A stretch of 6,332 nucleotides of DNA, from NCBI GenBank assembly GCA_005883235.1, contig VAYE01000211.1:1-6332 (forward strand), written 5' to 3'. Position numbers and translations under genes: made by a program. Below are positions 4,662 through 6,332 of the stretch, piece after piece; within the stretch, counting starts at the first letter, position 1, and every line of letters starts with the position of its first letter. The notes beneath the pieces are model-generated. The model was not told the origin of the DNA. It saw only the letters and a program-made list of their open reading frames with translations, and did no database searches. The DNA is from Actinomycetota bacterium. GTDB lineage: Bacteria; Actinomycetota; Thermoleophilia; Gaiellales; Gaiellaceae.

Positions 4662-5410
4662 CGCTCGACAAGCTCCATCGCCACCTTCCAGTACGCATCG
4701 GCGCCGGCCGAGCGCGGGTCGTACGCAATTGCGGGGAGACCGTGGCTCGGCGCCTCGGCCAGGCGGACCGAGCGCGGCACGGTCGTGTGGAAGACGAGCG
4801 GCCCGAAGTGCCGCCGCACCTCGGCCACCACGTCCGCCGCAAGGCGCGTGCGTCCGTCCACCATCGTGAGCAAGAGGCCGCCGAGCGCAAGCTTCGGGTT
4901 CAGACGTGTGCGGACGAGGTTCACGGAGTGCACGAGCTGCGTCAGGCCCTCGAGCGCGTAGTACTCGGCCTGCACGGGAACGAGCACGCGATCTGCCGCG
5001 GCGAGCGCGTTCACCGTCAGCGGGCCGAGCGACGGCGGGCAGTCCAAGAAGACGAACGAGTATGTCTCCCGTGCGCGGGCGAGCGATTGCGCGAGGTAGC
5101 GCTCGCCGTCACCGTGACGGGCGAGCTCGACGACAGCGCCGGCCAGATCGGCCTTCGCCGGGACGAGATCGAGATTTGCGAAGCGCGTCGGCCGCGCGAG
5201 CCCCTCGAGCGCAGCGCCGTCGAGAAGGTCGTAGCTCGAGCTCCCGTTCGCGTGCTCTCCGAGGCCGGAGGTCGCGTTCGCCTGCGGGTCGAGGTCGACG
5301 ACGAGCGCGCGCTCGCCGGCCTCCGCGAGACAGGCGGCCAGGTTGATCGCCGTCGTCGTCTTTCCGACGCCGCCCTTCTGGTTCGCGAGCGCGTAGATCG
5401 TCCCCGGCAC
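4055..5410 (-). CDS. parA: Chromosome-partition ATPase ParA (Soj); normal stop lost, reads on out of frame into parB
   Basis: Deviant Walker ATPase that drives segregation with ParB. From the GTG start at 5410 the protein matches Soj along its whole length to about residue 250 (position 4661): Walker A with signature lysine, KGGVGKT at 12-18; the D-L-D-P-Q segment at 39-43; Walker B Val-Phe-Leu-Asp-Cys-Pro-Pro-Ser-Leu-Gly (120-129); TMVDGRT at 182-188; VPRSVRLAEAPSHG at 211-224; and YDPRSAGADAYWKVAMELVER to residue 250. Soj is 253 residues, so ParA is essentially complete but lacks its stop. The frame stays open to 4055, giving 451 residues, and the last 200 (Arg/Ser/Pro-rich) are parB DNA read in the wrong frame, not a real domain. 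It starts 14 bases after rsmG, as expected in this conserved operon. The ATPase part is intact; the tail, if translated, would be artefactual. Confidence 0.9.
   Translation of the reverse strand: MPGTIYALANQKGGVGKTTTAINLAACLAEAGERALVVDLDPQANATSGLGEHANGSSSYDLLDGAALEGLARPTRFANLDLVPAKADLAGAVVELARHGDGERYLAQSLARARETYSFVFLDCPPSLGPLTVNALAAADRVLVPVQAEYYALEGLTQLVHSVNLVRTRLNPKLALGGLLLTMVDGRTRLAADVVAEVRRHFGPLVFHTTVPRSVRLAEAPSHGLPAIAYDPRSAGADAYWKVAMELVERRRPRPPTASPARSRRRACSSRSSSGPGRREATSSSQASGAGGLRDRPGSRASQRSSARPTTETRSCSRSSRTWPGSSCPLWRKRAPTPCSSTSSVSPSAMWRSASAGRSRPSRTGFACSSFRTRCCGWWPAASSPKGTRAPCSACLITQAAAGWRAGSLARDSPSAPPSGPRPRQERGDVLGSLRRSIQRLLSGRARRPSC
4655..4664. repeat. Perfect 10-base GC palindrome at the parA-parB break
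   Basis: GCGGCGCCGC is its own reverse complement and sits where ParA homology stops and ParB homology starts. A tight GC hairpin or short repeat of this kind is the sort of place where deletion by slippage, or an assembly or base-calling collapse, can occur. That it caused the break is inference. Confidence 0.5.
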
Positions 5411-5424
5411 GAGCCCAAGGCTAT

Positions 5425-6000
5425 TCAGGCGAGAGGACGTTTCCGGGCGACGCCCGAGCGGCGCGGAAAACCCGGTGGCGTCGGCGCCTCCTTACGCAGC
5501 ACCAGCAGGCCGGGCGCGCTCTCGACGAGCCGGCCCGCGAGCAGCTCCGCCACCCAAGCCACAGCTTTCGCGTCCGCGCTCGGACCGACGTAGAGGACGA
5601 CCGCGCCCCCCGGAGTCACGAGCGGCAGACACCACTCGGCGGCCACCGGCGGCGAAGCGAGCGCCTTCGCGACGGCGACGCCGTACACGTCCACCTCCTG
5701 CTCCTCCGCGCGCCCCTGCAGGACGCGAGCATTCGGCGGCGCCCACGTGCGTAAGAACTCGCACTTCCGTGCGTTCGACTCGAGCAGCGTCACCTCGCGG
5801 CGGGGCAGCGCGAGCGCGAGCGGAATCCCGGGGGCTCCGCCGCCCGAGCCGACGTCTACGATCGGTCCCTCGAAGCGGGAGACGACGTCGAGTGCGCGCA
5901 GGGAGTCCTCGACGAGCGCGCGCCGCGCGTCCGCGAGGTCGCGGATCCCCGTCAGCCCGGGCGTCGCGACGACGGCCGCGAGCCAGTCGTCGACCGTCAA
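5425..6000 (-). CDS. rsmG: 16S rRNA (guanine-527 N7)-methyltransferase RsmG (GidB)
   Basis: A class I SAM-dependent methyltransferase that makes m7G527 in the 530 loop of 16S rRNA; loss gives low-level streptomycin resistance in several bacteria. The SAM-binding loop IVDVGSGGGAPGIPLAL is at 47-63, the acidic end of strand 2 at E74 within TLLES, followed by RKCEFL (79-83), and the family's C-terminal signature FPRRSGVARKRPL at 178-190. The Val-Ala-Lys-Ala-Leu-Ala-Ser-Pro segment (110-117) matches the usual ARALA stretch with Lys for Arg. At 191 residues it is shorter than the usual 205-240: the N-terminal helices before the Asp-Ser-Leu motif (32-34) are reduced. The start is TTG at 6000, overlapping the jag stop in TTGA, so initiation probably depends on translational coupling; there is no clear Shine-Dalgarno. 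parA follows after 14 bases. Confidence 0.93.
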   Translation of the reverse strand: MTVDDWLAAVVATPGLTGIRDLADARRALVEDSLRALDVVSRFEGPIVDVGSGGGAPGIPLALALPRREVTLLESNARKCEFLRTWAPPNARVLQGRAEEQEVDVYGVAVAKALASPPVAAEWCLPLVTPGGAVVLYVGPSADAKAVAWVAELLAGRLVESAPGLLVLRKEAPTPPGFPRRSGVARKRPLA

Positions 6001-6332
6001 TCCGTCGGCGACACGACGACGAAGCGGTTCGGCTCGGCGCCCTCGCTCGACGTCTCGACCCCGGAGAACTCCTTGAGCCGGAGGTGCACGACCTTGCGCT
6101 CGATCGCCGTCATCGGCTCGAGCTCGACCGGCTCGCCTGCCCGGACGGCGCGTTCGGCGCTGCGAACGGCCAGCGACTCGAGGGTCGCCCGCCGGCGCTC
6201 GCGGTAGCCGGCCGCGTCGACGACCACCTCCTTGCGGTCCTCCGGAAAGGCGCGGTACGCGATCGCATTCGCGAGGTACTGGATCGCGTCGATCGTCTGC
6301 CCGTGCCGGCCGATGAGGACGCCGAGCTCGGA
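5997..6332 (-). CDS. jag: Jag/KhpB RNA-binding protein (KH and R3H domains), C-terminal part; 5' end outside window
   Basis: The right edge cuts this gene; 111 C-terminal residues are visible and the frame is open to the last base. They show the KH domain core Leu-Ile-Gly-Arg-His-Gly-Gln-Thr-Ile-Asp-Ala-Ile-Gln-Tyr-Leu (6-20) with GxxG at 8-11, a basic helix (Tyr-Arg-Glu-Arg-Arg-Arg, 43-48), and an R3H domain with the Arg-x3-His motif at R79/H83, followed by the conserved Glu-Gly-Ala-Glu-Pro-Asn-Arg segment (97-103). This is the SpoIIIJ-associated protein Jag, also called KhpB, a single-stranded RNA binder that works with KhpA in cell elongation and division control. The N-terminal Jag_N domain, if present, is outside. 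A GTG at 6227 is in frame but would cut the KH domain, so it is not the real start. Its place directly before rsmG is the standard yidC-jag-rsmG-parA-parB order. Confidence 0.92.
   Translation of the reverse strand, partial: SELGVLIGRHGQTIDAIQYLANAIAYRAFPEDRKEVVVDAAGYRERRRATLESLAVRSAERAVRAGEPVELEPMTAIERKVVHLRLKEFSGVETSSEGAEPNRFVVVSPTD

Noticed and set aside
4640..4690. Programmed -1 frameshift signal linking parA to parB
   Set aside because: No X-XXY-YYZ slippery heptamer near the junction, and the missing ParB N-terminus is not explained by a frameshift.
4222..4890. Third minus-strand frame across the parA-parB junction
   Set aside because: Neither ParA nor ParB; an Arg-rich shadow frame in GC-rich DNA.
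4742..5593. Plus-strand open frame (283 codons) opposite parA
   Set aside because: Mirror of the intact ParA frame; Arg/Glu-rich with no recognisable domain.
3900..6000. parS centromere site near parAB
   Set aside because: I looked for the TGTTNCACGTGAAACA pattern; the only CACGTG-like core (around 5745) has no matching flanks.
1..6332. CRISPR array, insertion sequence, or phage genes
   Set aside because: No regularly spaced repeats, no transposase or phage-like protein, and no terminal inverted repeats were seen.

Overview
The window is a GC-rich bacterial chromosome segment with dense genes, many GTG/TTG starts and strong G/C preference at third codon positions. The minus-strand order jag - rsmG - parA - parB is the conserved cluster found near the replication origin in many bacteria. 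Together with the base composition and the wording of the ParB and RsmG proteins, it suggests an actinobacterium, possibly of the Thermoleophilia type. That placement is inference from remembered family features, not a search.

Left part, plus strand (1-2610): the 3' end of a HAD-family hydrolase gene; a CPBP-family intramembrane protease overlapping it by 4 bases; an exported L,D-transpeptidase with an N-terminal PKD domain, starting 20 bases further on; and, after a 76-base gap, a small AroQ-type chorismate mutase. The first three are spaced like one operon. The chorismate mutase ends tail to tail with the first minus-strand gene, with a 4-base overlap.

Middle, minus strand (2607-3907): a bifunctional-nuclease-family (DUF151) gene preceded by a small gene for an unrecognised protein of about 63 residues, then a 233-base stretch with no convincing complete gene, then tRNA-Ile(GAT), then a small gene for an unrecognised 82-residue helical protein.

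Right part, minus strand (3954-6332): parB, parA, rsmG and the 3' end of jag, packed head to tail. The most notable observation is here. The end of parA and the start of parB are missing. ParA is recognisable through about residue 250, then its frame runs on, without a stop, through parB DNA in the wrong frame. ParB begins abruptly in the middle of its N-terminal domain, has no start codon, and is offset by one base. Everything before about position 45 of a typical ParB, plus the ParA stop, is absent. The break lies at a perfect 10-base GC palindrome. This is either a real deletion that breaks the chromosome-partition operon or an assembly or sequencing collapse.

I saw no CRISPR array, insertion sequence, rRNA or parS-like site.
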